This document shows positions 53,555-62,440 of a stretch of 64,000 nt of DNA, one piece after another (the first letter of the stretch is position 1; the number at the start of each line of letters is the position of its first letter). The notes under the pieces are model-generated. The model saw nothing but the letters and a program-made list of their open reading frames with translations. It had not been told where the DNA came from and did no database searches. The stretch comes from Algoriphagus sp. GTDB lineage: Bacteria; Bacteroidota; Bacteroidia; Cytophagales; Cyclobacteriaceae. Location: the NCBI GenBank assembly GCA_030729785.1, contig JANQWS010000090.1, positions 1-64,000 on the forward strand. Direction: 5' to 3'. A program made the position numbers and the translations under genes.

Positions 53555-53662
53555 GATTGTTCCCTTTGGTTTAGCTAAAACTATAGTGACAATCATTTGG
53601 TTACAAGTAGATTACATTATCTTTCGGTTACTCAATAGTTACCTTCACTTCATGTACTTGTT

Positions 53663-54568
53663 ATGGGCCTTTGGATCCCTTTTTTAAGCCTAATTTTGGG
53701 TTTTTTACTCCAATTGTTTTCTTCTTTTCCAAAGCAAAAAATTGCAGCTATTGGAAAATCTTACCTGATCTACCTAGTACTTCCTGCACTTGCATTACTC
53801 CACATTCCCCCTTTAAAACTATCTTGGAATTTGGCTATTGCTCCTTCATCTGCCTGGCTGACATTTTTGATATCCTGGGTAGTATTTGAGTATTTAGGAA
53901 GAAAGTACCACTGGGAGAAGAGCCTTACTGGCTGCTTAATTTTGGTTGCTGGACTTGCCAACACCTCATTTCTAGGGTTTCCTGTGGTTGCAGCCGCCTA
54001 CGGTACGGAAGCATTAGCCACTGCGTTTTTAATTGATCAGGGAGGATCGTTTTTAATTGTAAGTACCCTAGCAGTTGCAATTGGTTCAAAATACGGACAA
54101 GGGAACCCTACTCTTCAAACTATTTTGAAAAAAATGTTTCTATTCCCACCCTTTATTTTTATGCTCCTTGGTCTTTTCTTGAGCTTTTCCCAAATCACCC
54201 TTCCCAGCTATTGGTTAATCCTACTTGAAGGGATAGGCACTACCATGGCCCCGGTAGCTTTATTTGTGATCGGCACAAGTATTTCTTTGGATCCCAAATG
54301 GATTCAATCTCGCTACCTCTGGTATGGCTTAAGTTACCGGCTCCTGCTTGCGCCTGCCCTAGTCTGGGGCATATACCTAAGTTTCTTTCCCACTTCAAGT
54401 TTGGACCTGAAAGTGACCGTCTTAGAAAGTGGAATGGCACCGATGATTACCGGTTCATTAATTGCTATGGAATTTAATCTACAGCCCCGACTTGCTGCCT
54501 TACTTGCAGGTCTTGGTATTCCTATTTCAGGGATTACTTTGCTAGTATGGTACTATTTGTTAGGCTGA
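53663..54568 (+). CDS. AEC-family transporter
   Basis: Auxin-efflux-carrier-type membrane protein of 301 residues with about ten segments in two inverted halves. Family features include 'LAGLANTSFLGFPVVAAAYG' (asparagine and phenylalanine at the crossing helix) and 'ESGMAPMITGSLIAMEFNL' in the second half. Bacterial members often carry malate or malonate; the substrate is not known here. Its last 9 bases overlap the convergent suhB gene. Confidence 0.88.
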   Translation: MGLWIPFLSLILGFLLQLFSSFPKQKIAAIGKSYLIYLVLPALALLHIPPLKLSWNLAIAPSSAWLTFLISWVVFEYLGRKYHWEKSLTGCLILVAGLANTSFLGFPVVAAAYGTEALATAFLIDQGGSFLIVSTLAVAIGSKYGQGNPTLQTILKKMFLFPPFIFMLLGLFLSFSQITLPSYWLILLEGIGTTMAPVALFVIGTSISLDPKWIQSRYLWYGLSYRLLLAPALVWGIYLSFFPTSSLDLKVTVLESGMAPMITGSLIAMEFNLQPRLAALLAGLGIPISGITLLVWYYLLG

Positions 54569-55372
54569 TTCATTCCAATTAAATGCCAAAAGGCCTAGTA
54601 ATTCCTCGTGAATAAACAAATTCGTAGCTACTACCTGACGGCCAAAAATAAAATCATTGCCCCCAGCAAAGTCCGTTACTTTTCCTCCAGCTTCTTGGAC
54701 CAAAAGGACCCCTGCAGCTACATCGTAGGAATTTAAATTGTATTCGAAATAGCCTTCTGTCCGTCCTGCAGCAACATAACACAGATCTACTGCTGCTGAA
54801 CCAAGTCTCCTCAATCCATGCGAACGCTGCATGACCAATTTCATTGTAGCTAGGTAACGGTCGATTAAGTCAAATTGATAGTAAGGGAAGCCCGTAGAAA
54901 TTAGGGAGTCAGCTAGTTTGGGGGCCTTACTTACCTGGAGCCGAGCATCGTTGCAAAATGCCCCTCCTCCCTTGTATGCATGAAAACATTCCTTTCGGTT
55001 CACCTCATATACCACACCAAGGACTACCTCACCACGCTCCATCAAGCCAATGCTGACCGCAAAGACAGGTAACCCATGGATAAAGTTGGTGGTGCCATCC
55101 AGGGGATCGATCACCCAGTCGTACTCCACCCCTCGAGTGGTGTTGGTACCTTCCTCGGTGATGAATCCTGCCTCTGGAAAAATAGCCTGTAGTTGAGCTA
55201 CAAGCTGCTTTTCAGCTTCTTTATCCACATAAGAGACCAGGTCGTTAAATCCCTTATGCTCGACTCGATCCATGGAAAAATGAAGTCGTTCTTTTTCAAT
55301 AAAGGTCCCTACCTCCTCCGCTATTTTGCGAGTTTGTTCCAAGAGTTGGGAGAGTTGGGATGAGGTTAGCAT
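54560..55372 (-). CDS. suhB: Inositol monophosphatase-family protein
   Basis: Mg-dependent phosphatase of the IMPase/SuhB family. The 270 residues include 'AGFITEEGTN', the metal site 'WVIDPLDGTTNFIHGLPVF' and 'SYDVAAGVLLVQEAGG'. SuhB in other bacteria also aids rRNA antitermination, which cannot be judged here. It is last in the DUF493-phhB-rsmI-suhB run, 10 bases after rsmI. Confidence 0.9.
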   Translation of the reverse strand: MLTSSQLSQLLEQTRKIAEEVGTFIEKERLHFSMDRVEHKGFNDLVSYVDKEAEKQLVAQLQAIFPEAGFITEEGTNTTRGVEYDWVIDPLDGTTNFIHGLPVFAVSIGLMERGEVVLGVVYEVNRKECFHAYKGGGAFCNDARLQVSKAPKLADSLISTGFPYYQFDLIDRYLATMKLVMQRSHGLRRLGSAAVDLCYVAAGRTEGYFEYNLNSYDVAAGVLLVQEAGGKVTDFAGGNDFIFGRQVVATNLFIHEELLGLLAFNWNESA

Positions 55373-55382
55373 ACGTAGTTGT

Positions 55383-56153
55383 TCATTCTAGTTCCTTACG
55401 GGATTTATTTTCTTTTTTCCATTCTGATTGCTTTTTTTCCTGCCTTTCAGTGCGGCTTTCTCGTTGTTCAGTACAGCCGGCCACCACTAGCACAAGCTCA
55501 CCTTTAAGGGGGTTTACTTGATAGTAGTCCATCAATTCAATCAAGGTACCCCGAACTATCTCTTCGTGCAATTTGGTCAGCTCTCGAGCCACTGCTGCTT
55601 GTCTATCTCCACCAAAAGCGGCTGCCAATTGTTCTAATGTTTTGAGCAATCGATGAGGGGATTCGTAGAAAATGAGTGTACGAGGCTCATTCACTACCGC
55701 GTCAATCCGTGTTTTTCTGCCTTTTTTATGAGGGAGAAACCCTTCGAAAACAAAACGATCATTGGGTAGTCCACTGGCCACCAAGGCCGGGACAAATGCC
55801 GTAGGGCCGGGCAAACACTGGACTTCCAGTCCTGCTGCCAGGACGGCACGCACCAATAAAAATCCTGGGTCTGAAATAGCAGGGGTTCCTGCATCACTAA
55901 TTAAGGCAAATGTCTCTCCTTTCTTCATTCGTTCTACCAGCTTTTCCACAGCCTTGTGCTCGTTAAAACTATGGTAGCTTTGTAGGTTTTTGGAAATCTG
56001 AAGGTGCTTTAATAGAATCCCACTTGTCCGTGTATCTTCCGCAAGAATAACGTCTACAGCTTGCAGTACATCTATAGCCCGAAGGGTAATGTCTCGGAGG
56101 TTTCCAATGGGAGTTGGAACCAAGAATAAAGAAATTAGTGACTGCTGACTCAT
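55383..56153 (-). CDS. rsmI: 16S rRNA (cytidine-1402-2'-O)-methyltransferase
   Basis: Methylates C1402 in the ribosomal P site. The 256 residues contain '[20 protein letters not shown]', '[15 protein letters not shown]', '[17 protein letters not shown]' and '[18 protein letters not shown]'. The last 30 residues are an unusual charged tail rich in lysine, glutamate and arginine. The start overlaps the phhB stop by 4 bases. Confidence 0.95.
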   Translation of the reverse strand: MSQQSLISLFLVPTPIGNLRDITLRAIDVLQAVDVILAEDTRTSGILLKHLQISKNLQSYHSFNEHKAVEKLVERMKKGETFALISDAGTPAISDPGFLLVRAVLAAGLEVQCLPGPTAFVPALVASGLPNDRFVFEGFLPHKKGRKTRIDAVVNEPRTLIFYESPHRLLKTLEQLAAAFGGDRQAAVARELTKLHEEIVRGTLIELMDYYQVNPLKGELVLVVAGCTEQRESRTERQEKKQSEWKKENKSRKELE

Positions 56154-56383
56154 CCAAAAAGCTGATCTATGGCCTTTGCTAGTTTGAAATCCTTATCAGT
56201 GACCACATTCCCAGCATCGTGGGTAGTAAGTACAATCTCCACTCGATTGTAGACATTCGACCAATTGGGATGATGCTGCTGAGACTCTGCCAAAAAGGCT
56301 ACCCGAGTCATAAATGCAAAAGCCTCTGTAAAATCAGAGAAAGTAAAACTCTTTCTCAGTTGATTTGATTCTTCTATCCACAT
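56150..56383 (-). CDS. phhB: Pterin-4a-carbinolamine dehydratase
   Basis: Recycles the pterin cofactor of aromatic amino acid hydroxylases. The 77 residues contain the catalytic '[20 protein letters not shown]' signature and '[18 protein letters not shown]'. The frame is open to 56416, which would overlap the next gene; the ATG at 56383 ('MWIEESNQL') matches the family start. No aromatic hydroxylase gene is in the window. Confidence 0.9.
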   Translation of the reverse strand: MWIEESNQLRKSFTFSDFTEAFAFMTRVAFLAESQQHHPNWSNVYNRVEIVLTTHDAGNVVTDKDFKLAKAIDQLFG

Positions 56384-56393
56384 ATGATTTTTA

Positions 56394-56660
56394 TTAAAGT
56401 GAAATAACTCCCTCAATCAGCGCTGCTTTTTCATAGTAGTCAATGACTTGCTCGGCATTGTCAACCTGCTTGTGAATAGTCGTACTCATGTACTTTCCTC
56501 CACTGCTTGGCTTAATCACCACATCGTCTCCCAGAAAAATTGCGGAAATTTCAGACTCCTTCCCAACCGGAACAATAAACTTAAACAAGTAAGCCATTGG
56601 AAATGTGCCATAGGATTCTAGCTTTTCTTTGAAAGCAAGTTTATCGAAAGACTGTTTCAT
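56394..56660 (-). CDS. DUF493-family protein (YbeD-like)
   Basis: An 88-residue ferredoxin-fold protein of the DUF493/YbeD type, seen from '[18 protein letters not shown]', '[17 protein letters not shown]' and the C-terminal '[16 protein letters not shown]'. Function is unknown; in enterobacteria YbeD is near lipoate genes. It heads the run to phhB, rsmI and suhB. Confidence 0.82.
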   Translation of the reverse strand: MKQSFDKLAFKEKLESYGTFPMAYLFKFIVPVGKESEISAIFLGDDVVIKPSSGGKYMSTTIHKQVDNAEQVIDYYEKAALIEGVISL

Positions 56661-56701
56661 ACTTAAAATTACTTCTTTATTAGAAGAATATGGCTAAAAA
56701 A

Positions 56702-56725
56702 AACCCATGCTTTTCAACATGGGTT
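56702..56725 (-). terminator. Terminator of ppiD
   Basis: An 8-bp stem (aacccatg / catgggtt) has an 8-base loop, with eight A at 56696-56703 supplying the T-tail on the minus strand. It lies 19 bases after the ppiD stop. Confidence 0.87.
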
Positions 56726-56744
56726 CCCTTTTACTACTTCACTT

Positions 56745-58853
56745 TTAGAAGTATTTATACCTGTAATCTTTTACTTTAGCTAATTCTTGAAGCGCCATCA
56801 TGATTTGATAGGTCATTCGCTGGAATGCACCTTGTGTCAGTTGACTTTGATATACCGTATAATCACCGATCTCTGCAGCAGGAGTGAGGGTATTTAACCT
56901 ACCCACAAGCACTCCAATATCCTCCTGAACCGGCTTAGTGAGTTGACCACTACCTTGTAAACCAAAAATAGTACCGATTGCCTTAGGCGCAAAACCTATA
57001 CCAGGAAGTACTGCATCACTCAAACGCAAACTTGGAACCTCATTGATAGCAGCATCTGTAAAGACACCCTTCATTTCTTCTAGCGTAGCTTTAGCAGACA
57101 GTTTTTCTTGAATCAGAGCTGCTTTCTTTTCATTCAGCACCAATTGTTTCACCTGGTCTTTCACGTCTTCTAATTTTGCCTCTCCTTCTTCTTTCCTACT
57201 TACTAAGGAAGCAACAAGGTAGGCATCATTTAATTCAAAGACCGTTGAAACCTCCCCAACAGCTGCCTCACTAAATGCCCAAATTACCACCTGTCTTGCA
57301 TCCGTGAGGTTGTTCAAATTTCTAGACGTTGGGTCCACATTATTAGCTTGGATAATTCTAAACCCTTTTTCGGTAGCATTTTCTGTAAACTCATTTCGAT
57401 TCCCACTTTCAGCAACGAATGCATCTGCATTCCTAAATGCTTCGTTTCGAGTAAGGTCAGAAGCAACGAGTTCTAGCTCCAATATCGCTAGTTTGGTGTA
57501 GGAAGTAGCTGGGAGCTCAGTCACCTGAATGATGTGGTAGCCATACTCTGTTTCCACAAGATTTGGAAGCAATCCCTTAGATCTAGCAGCGTAGGTGGCA
57601 TTTGCGAAAGGCTCTACAAAGTCAGCTTTTGCAAACCAGCCTAAGTCTCCTCCATTTTGAGCAGTACCATCTTGACCGTATTGTCTTGCAGCTACCTCAA
57701 AATTACCTGAAGCTTTGATTTCTGCTAAAACCGTCTCTGCTTGCGTTTTTACGGCCGCCTTTCCTGAATCATCCATCCCTTCTGTGCCAAACAAAATATG
57801 AGAAGCTCTCATTCGTGGAGTTCCCTGATACTGGTCTGTAATTTTGTATGTTACATACGAAGAATTAGCAGTTATAAATGGACCATAAGTTTCTCCTTTT
57901 GCAGGAACATCTACATTGGTAGTTAGCGCCACAGGAAGTTGATCTCCAGGGGCAAAAGTCTGGAAAGGCTGCTGCAGTTCTGAGTTTTTACTTACAAAAG
58001 CAGAATCATTTTCTGCCGCCTTTAGTTCATCTGTTAGTGCTGTAATTTTAGAAATTACAGCAGCGGAATCTTCTCCACTTGGTAGGATGCTAAAAGACAC
58101 GTATTCCAAGTTAGCAGCATTCCCTACTTTAAATTTCTCTTTATTTTTTGATAAATAAGCCGATAATTCGCTGTCTTGGATTTGAATATCTCCGTCAGGA
58201 ATTACGTAATAGGGGACAAATAGAATTGATGCATCCGCAATGGTATTTGCCAATTTATGTTCAAATTTTGCTTCTGCGGTTGTTGCATATTCTGTAGTAG
58301 CAATCAGATTGTCGTACTTGACACGGCTTCTTGCTTGAGCGAATAACTTTTCCTGTTGCGCCCAGGCTGCTTGCTGAGCTGGATCTGCAGTCTCAAGCGA
58401 TTGTAAAAACGTAATTAGCTGCGTTTTGTCAAACTGACCAGTTTGCGGGTTCATCAATTGGGCTCGAAGTTCTGGGACAATATTTTTCCCCTGAACCATA
58501 TCGATTAGTTCTTGACTTGAAATAGTCAAGCCTAATTTGTCGTATTCTTCTTGAAAAACACGTTCTACAATTAGTGCCTGCCAAGCTTGCTCGCGGACAG
58601 AAACTAGTTCAGCTTCAGCAGGAATTCTACCGGTACGCTGTTGAAAGGCCGCTTTATACTCTTCTACTTTTAGCGAAAATTCTTCAAGGGTAATTTCTTC
58701 CCCTGCAATTTCTCCAACGATATTCTGATTGGAATTGAGAAGGGTAGAATTTGGGCTCAACAAATCGCCTCCCAAAAGAAATAAAATTAACCCGCCAGCA
58801 ATTACGCCGATTGCGAGACCTGTTCGTTGTCTAATTTGCTTAATTAACGCCAT
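56745..58853 (-). CDS. ppiD: Periplasmic folding factor PpiD-like (SurA/PpiC domains)
   Basis: Inner-membrane anchored peptidyl-prolyl isomerase and chaperone at the exit of the Sec channel. The 702 residues have one N-terminal membrane segment ('TGLAIGVIAGGLILFLLGG'), a SurA-like N-domain ('LEEFSLKVEEYKAAFQQRTG'), and a parvulin domain near residues 345-455 ('MRASHILFGTEG', 'GGDLGWFAKADFVEPF', 'TEYGYHIIQV'). A second, degenerate parvulin-like part follows. It is 85 bases downstream of the CNNM/CorC gene. Confidence 0.9.
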   Translation of the reverse strand: MALIKQIRQRTGLAIGVIAGGLILFLLGGDLLSPNSTLLNSNQNIVGEIAGEEITLEEFSLKVEEYKAAFQQRTGRIPAEAELVSVREQAWQALIVERVFQEEYDKLGLTISSQELIDMVQGKNIVPELRAQLMNPQTGQFDKTQLITFLQSLETADPAQQAAWAQQEKLFAQARSRVKYDNLIATTEYATTAEAKFEHKLANTIADASILFVPYYVIPDGDIQIQDSELSAYLSKNKEKFKVGNAANLEYVSFSILPSGEDSAAVISKITALTDELKAAENDSAFVSKNSELQQPFQTFAPGDQLPVALTTNVDVPAKGETYGPFITANSSYVTYKITDQYQGTPRMRASHILFGTEGMDDSGKAAVKTQAETVLAEIKASGNFEVAARQYGQDGTAQNGGDLGWFAKADFVEPFANATYAARSKGLLPNLVETEYGYHIIQVTELPATSYTKLAILELELVASDLTRNEAFRNADAFVAESGNRNEFTENATEKGFRIIQANNVDPTSRNLNNLTDARQVVIWAFSEAAVGEVSTVFELNDAYLVASLVSRKEEGEAKLEDVKDQVKQLVLNEKKAALIQEKLSAKATLEEMKGVFTDAAINEVPSLRLSDAVLPGIGFAPKAIGTIFGLQGSGQLTKPVQEDIGVLVGRLNTLTPAAEIGDYTVYQSQLTQGAFQRMTYQIMMALQELAKVKDYRYKYF

Positions 58854-58938
58854 GGTTGTGACTTCTCTTTTTTAAAGTGTCGCAAAATAAGATGTTTCAG
58901 GGCGAAATTCAAAATTTCAGCCCCAACAATGTAACACC

Positions 58939-60219
58939 TTAGAAATTATCTGAATCGTTGATTTTCAGTCGGACAGTCTCAATTCGATGTGCTTGTTTGG
59001 AGACTATTGTAAAGGTAAACCGACCATAAGAGATTGTTTCGCCTATATTGGGTAAATTTTCGGTTTGGGAAAGGATAAAACCAGAGAGTGTTTCAAAGTC
59101 TCCATAAGGCAATTCCCAACCATATTTATCGTTAACATAATCTATTTCTAGTCGAGCACTCAACAAAAACTCTTGTTCTCCAATAACTTGCTCGGTCAAC
59201 GCCTCATTGTCGTACTCATCATCAATCTCCCCAAAAATCTCTTCAATGAGGTCCTCCATGGATACCAGACCACTGGTACCTCCAAACTCATCGACTACTA
59301 AGGCGAGGCTTTTCCGCTCTTGGATAAATTGGATTAAAAGTTCGTTGGCCAGCGCAGATTCTGGAGCGATTAAGATTGGTGTGAGGATGTCTTCAATAGA
59401 TTTTGGCTTTTTAAATAGCTCTAATTGATGGCAATAGCCGATTACCTCGTCAATAGACTCCCGATAGATCACTACTTTGGAATGCCCACTTTCTTCAAAG
59501 ATTTTTCTTAATTCGTCGATGGAATCTGAAACCTCCACTGCCACGATATCCGTGCGAGGGATCATGCATTCCCGTACCCTGACTGTTTTGAATTCTATGG
59601 CATTATCAAAAATCTTTGAATCAACCTCCACATCACCAGGGTTTCGATTTTGGCGCATCTGGTCCTTGATAAAGGAATTCAGATCGGTAATGGTAAAGAC
59701 TGGCTTTTCCTCGTTGTAATCCAGCCGCAATACCTGAGTAATAAATCCTTTGGATAAACCCACAATCAACCATACAATGGGGTACATGACGCTGTAAATG
59801 ATTAGGAAGGGCAAGGCAAAAAAGTTTAACATCCGATTTGGATCCAGTAAAAAAATACTTTTGGGTAAAAATTCTCCAGTAATCAAAACCAAAAGCGTAG
59901 AAAGAATGGTTTGAGCAAACAAAATCACAGCTTCATTGACTAAAGGCTCAGGCAATAGGCGACGAAGTGGGGCATCCAAAAGAAAGGCCATAAATATGCC
60001 ATACAGCACCAGCATAATTGTATTTCCAATCAGCGTAGTGCCAATAAATTGCCCCGGTTTATTGATAAACTTACTAACTATTTTTCCAGTCCAAAGTCCT
60101 TGCTTTTTCTGCAGTTCTATTTGAAGCTTATTGGCAGAGATGTAAGCAATTTCAATCCCAGAAAAGAAAGCTGAAAAAACCAAGGTAATGCCCACATAAA
60201 TAAGGTAGCTGCTGTCCAT
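58939..60219 (-). CDS. CNNM/CorC-family membrane protein (hemolysin-like)
   Basis: A 426-residue paralogue of GldE in this window. It has a DUF21/CNNM domain of about four helices with 'FSAFFSGIEIAYISANKLQI', two CBS domains near 200-330 ('CMIPRTDIVAVEVSD', 'VVDEFGGTSGLVSMEDLIEE') and a CorC/HlyC domain at the end. Family members are linked to magnesium or cobalt transport; hemolysis is only historical. It is 5 bases after the small membrane protein gene, in the lptC unit. Confidence 0.88.
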   Translation of the reverse strand: MDSSYLIYVGITLVFSAFFSGIEIAYISANKLQIELQKKQGLWTGKIVSKFINKPGQFIGTTLIGNTIMLVLYGIFMAFLLDAPLRRLLPEPLVNEAVILFAQTILSTLLVLITGEFLPKSIFLLDPNRMLNFFALPFLIIYSVMYPIVWLIVGLSKGFITQVLRLDYNEEKPVFTITDLNSFIKDQMRQNRNPGDVEVDSKIFDNAIEFKTVRVRECMIPRTDIVAVEVSDSIDELRKIFEESGHSKVVIYRESIDEVIGYCHQLELFKKPKSIEDILTPILIAPESALANELLIQFIQERKSLALVVDEFGGTSGLVSMEDLIEEIFGEIDDEYDNEALTEQVIGEQEFLLSARLEIDYVNDKYGWELPYGDFETLSGFILSQTENLPNIGETISYGRFTFTIVSKQAHRIETVRLKINDSDNF

Positions 60220-60224
60220 AGAAA

Positions 60225-60443
60225 TTACTTTCGTTTAGGCTTTATGGGTTTTTTGGAGTGGTCCAACCCCTCTTTCGGTTTTGCTTGCCCTTTCGTTTTT
60301 CTTAATTGAAACCAAAATAATAGCCCTACGGCAAACATAAAAAAGGAATAGGAAAACCCGATGCCCTGAAGCATGGTTTGATGGACCCCAACTACTATTA
60401 GTGCCAGCGCAATAGACAACAAACTAACATCCATTAATTTCAT
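60225..60443 (-). CDS. Small two-helix membrane protein
   Basis: A 72-residue protein with two hydrophobic segments ('LLSIALALIVVGVHQTML' and 'FSYSFFMFAVGLLFWFQL') and a basic tail rich in lysine and proline. No family is recognised. The ATG overlaps the lptC stop as ATGA, and the CNNM gene follows after 5 bases. Function is not known; the position suggests envelope work. Confidence 0.75.
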   Translation of the reverse strand: MKLMDVSLLSIALALIVVGVHQTMLQGIGFSYSFFMFAVGLLFWFQLRKTKGQAKPKEGLDHSKKPIKPKRK

Positions 60444-60985
60444 AGTCCTTCGCCAGGTAAGAGTGTTCGACTATCCCGTACTTTTTGAAGCCGATAGGTC
60501 GCAAAACTATCGTCTGCCTCCATACCAGTACCATTGAATAGTGTCTGTTTTTCTTGGATAGTGACAAATTTATCCGTGTAAATTTTTCGCTCTGACTGAT
60601 TCCAAAACAATTCTTCAGTTTGCAATTTTTGATCTTTAGGAAAATTTTTCACTTGTACATTTCCTTCCCCCTTGTACAGATTTTGATCGCGAAGGAAAAA
60701 CCCCCTATCTGCACGCATGGTTGTTTCTAACTGACCATTTACATCGAAAAACTGAACCGCAATACCTTCAGGGAATTCTAAATTTCCGTTTGCAAATTCC
60801 AACTGTTTGGATGCAATAATCTCAGAACGAAGTACCGCTGAATCGCTGTAAAAAATATGAATATCTAGGGCAGAATTTATAGGCCCCTCGTACTTGGGAA
60901 GGGTGCTTGGATCCACTCCTTCTCGACACGCAAGTACGCTACTCGCTATAAAAAAAATTAAATAAAAGGAACCCCTTTTGCTCAT
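60440..60985 (-). CDS. lptC: LPS export protein LptC
   Basis: Bridges the LptB2FG transporter to LptA in lipopolysaccharide export. The 181-residue protein is a predicted lipoprotein (lipobox 'SSVLAC') with the beta-jellyroll pattern of LptC: 'ADRGFFLRDQNLYKGEGNVQ', 'KLQTEELFWNQSERKIYTD' and 'FNGTGMEADDSF'. The ATG at 60985 is chosen over the TTG at 60994, because a promoter box covers the TTG and 60985 gives a cleaner signal peptide. Confidence 0.88.
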   Translation of the reverse strand: MSKRGSFYLIFFIASSVLACREGVDPSTLPKYEGPINSALDIHIFYSDSAVLRSEIIASKQLEFANGNLEFPEGIAVQFFDVNGQLETTMRADRGFFLRDQNLYKGEGNVQVKNFPKDQKLQTEELFWNQSERKIYTDKFVTIQEKQTLFNGTGMEADDSFATYRLQKVRDSRTLLPGEGL

Positions 60986-60991
60986 TACTTG

Positions 60992-60999
60992 CAAAGATA
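60992..60999 (-). promoter_or_regulatory. Candidate -7 box for lptC, almost leaderless
   Basis: TATCTTTG on the minus strand is a perfect TAnnTTTG and lies 6 bases before the ATG at 60985. With the usual distance, transcription would begin at or next to the start codon. It follows the terminator at 61027. Confidence 0.42.
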
Positions 61000-61026
61000 A
61001 TAGGAAAGTAATGGGAAAGAAAAAAA

Positions 61027-61052
61027 TAAAGGCAGCTTGAAGGCTGCCTTTA
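61027..61052 (-). terminator. Terminator of the TPR gene
   Basis: A 10-bp stem (taaaggcagc / gctgccttta) has a 6-base loop, with an A-run at 61019-61026 that becomes the T-tail on the minus strand. It separates the TPR gene from lptC. Confidence 0.88.
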
Positions 61053-61071
61053 TAGAATACTTGAAATCAAT

Positions 61072-62373
61072 TTAATCTCTTGTTGAAAGGGTAACTGTCT
61101 CACCTACCCAGCACCCGGTACTTAAGGTTGATCCTACTTGAAAACCTTCGGTGAATAGTTCTTCCTTGGAAGGGAATCTTGAACGAGCACTTCCCATTCC
61201 CTTAGAATCCCCCGCTCGCTGGTAAGCATTGTAGGCAGCAATGAATACTGAATAATCTTTTGCACGGCTTTCACCCCCTCTGCAATCGTTGTACGAGGAC
61301 ATATACAAATCTCCAATCAATCCATAGGCAGAAGAAACTAATTCAGAATCTAGTCCAGCAGCCTCTCTTGCGGCAGTTCTAGCGGCGGATTTTTTTCCTC
61401 CTCTCGCATAAATTTTGGCCAATTCCATTTGTACCTCTGCCTTTTCTTTGTCAGTAGCAGCAAGTGTCAACGCCTTTTCAAATACAGGCTCTGCCTTCTC
61501 AAAATCATTTGCTGACATGTACAGCATTCCTCTTACCTGTGAGGTTTTATAGGTTGGATTCTTGGAATCCTTAAATTCTAAAGCAGCCAAAAATGCTTTG
61601 GTAGAAATACACTTGTACTGAAGGGAGTAGGTAAAAATCTGTTCGGCAAGCTCCTCATTTGTGGGATCCGCGGCAAGTTTTGGTCCCATTGTATTTTCAA
61701 TGAAATCACAATCAATTAACTTCATCTTAACCAAGAGCGTTTCGAGCGTGGCCTTAGATCCACTCACGTCTTTGCCTGTAGCCCCGGCTGCATCCAATAA
61801 TTTGTTTGACTTATCGTAGATGGTCAATACTTGTTCTGGGGAATAGGCCTTATTCAAGGTGTAATTCTTCTCAACCAGGTCAAAGTAAGCTGGAACAAAT
61901 TGATAATTAATAGCTCCTTTTAATTCTACTGCTTTCTCAAAATCCGCAATTACACCAGGGATTTTAGCTTTATCGCCTCTGTAGAAAAGGTATCCATAAT
62001 AGCCTTTTGTCTCTATCCACTTGACAGCGTTGTTATACAATTCTCCTCTCTTGTCGTAAATAGCCATCACACTGTCTTGATAAACTCTTTTTTGAACAGC
62101 ATCTTCGGTCTTGTCAGCAGCACCCTTGTACACGGTCACTCCTTGAATGTAGATAGACTCATTCAAATCGGGTACGTTTACCAAAAGCCAGTTTAATGGT
62201 TTGGTCGCCTCCACAAACTGCTCTGCTTTCATGTAATCAAAATAAGCAGCATTGTATTCGCGCGCTTTTGCTTCTTCTGCAGGATCTGAAGGCCAGTTCC
62301 AACCGTCCTGCGCAAAGGTAATCCCAGAAGTGAGCAACGCTACAAGGATTAGAAGGGTTGATTTAATTTTCAT
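61072..62373 (-). CDS. Exported tetratricopeptide repeat protein
   Basis: A 433-residue periplasmic protein with a signal peptide ending near 'SGITFAQ'. Helical repeats run through most of the chain, clearest around residues 270-360 ('VRGMLYMSANDFEKAEPVFE', 'EVQMELAKIYARGGKKSAAR', 'AYGLIGDLYM'). Two cysteine pairs lie in the second half. It follows an outer-membrane protein gene by 67 bases and has a terminator. The role is likely structural or in envelope assembly. Confidence 0.83.
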   Translation of the reverse strand: MKIKSTLLILVALLTSGITFAQDGWNWPSDPAEEAKAREYNAAYFDYMKAEQFVEATKPLNWLLVNVPDLNESIYIQGVTVYKGAADKTEDAVQKRVYQDSVMAIYDKRGELYNNAVKWIETKGYYGYLFYRGDKAKIPGVIADFEKAVELKGAINYQFVPAYFDLVEKNYTLNKAYSPEQVLTIYDKSNKLLDAAGATGKDVSGSKATLETLLVKMKLIDCDFIENTMGPKLAADPTNEELAEQIFTYSLQYKCISTKAFLAALEFKDSKNPTYKTSQVRGMLYMSANDFEKAEPVFEKALTLAATDKEKAEVQMELAKIYARGGKKSAARTAAREAAGLDSELVSSAYGLIGDLYMSSYNDCRGGESRAKDYSVFIAAYNAYQRAGDSKGMGSARSRFPSKEELFTEGFQVGSTLSTGCWVGETVTLSTRD

Positions 62374-62440
62374 AATCTTAAAGGTTTAATCAGTGGTTGA
62401 CGCTAAAGTAAATCCCCAATCGGGTTAATTGTTTTAATTT

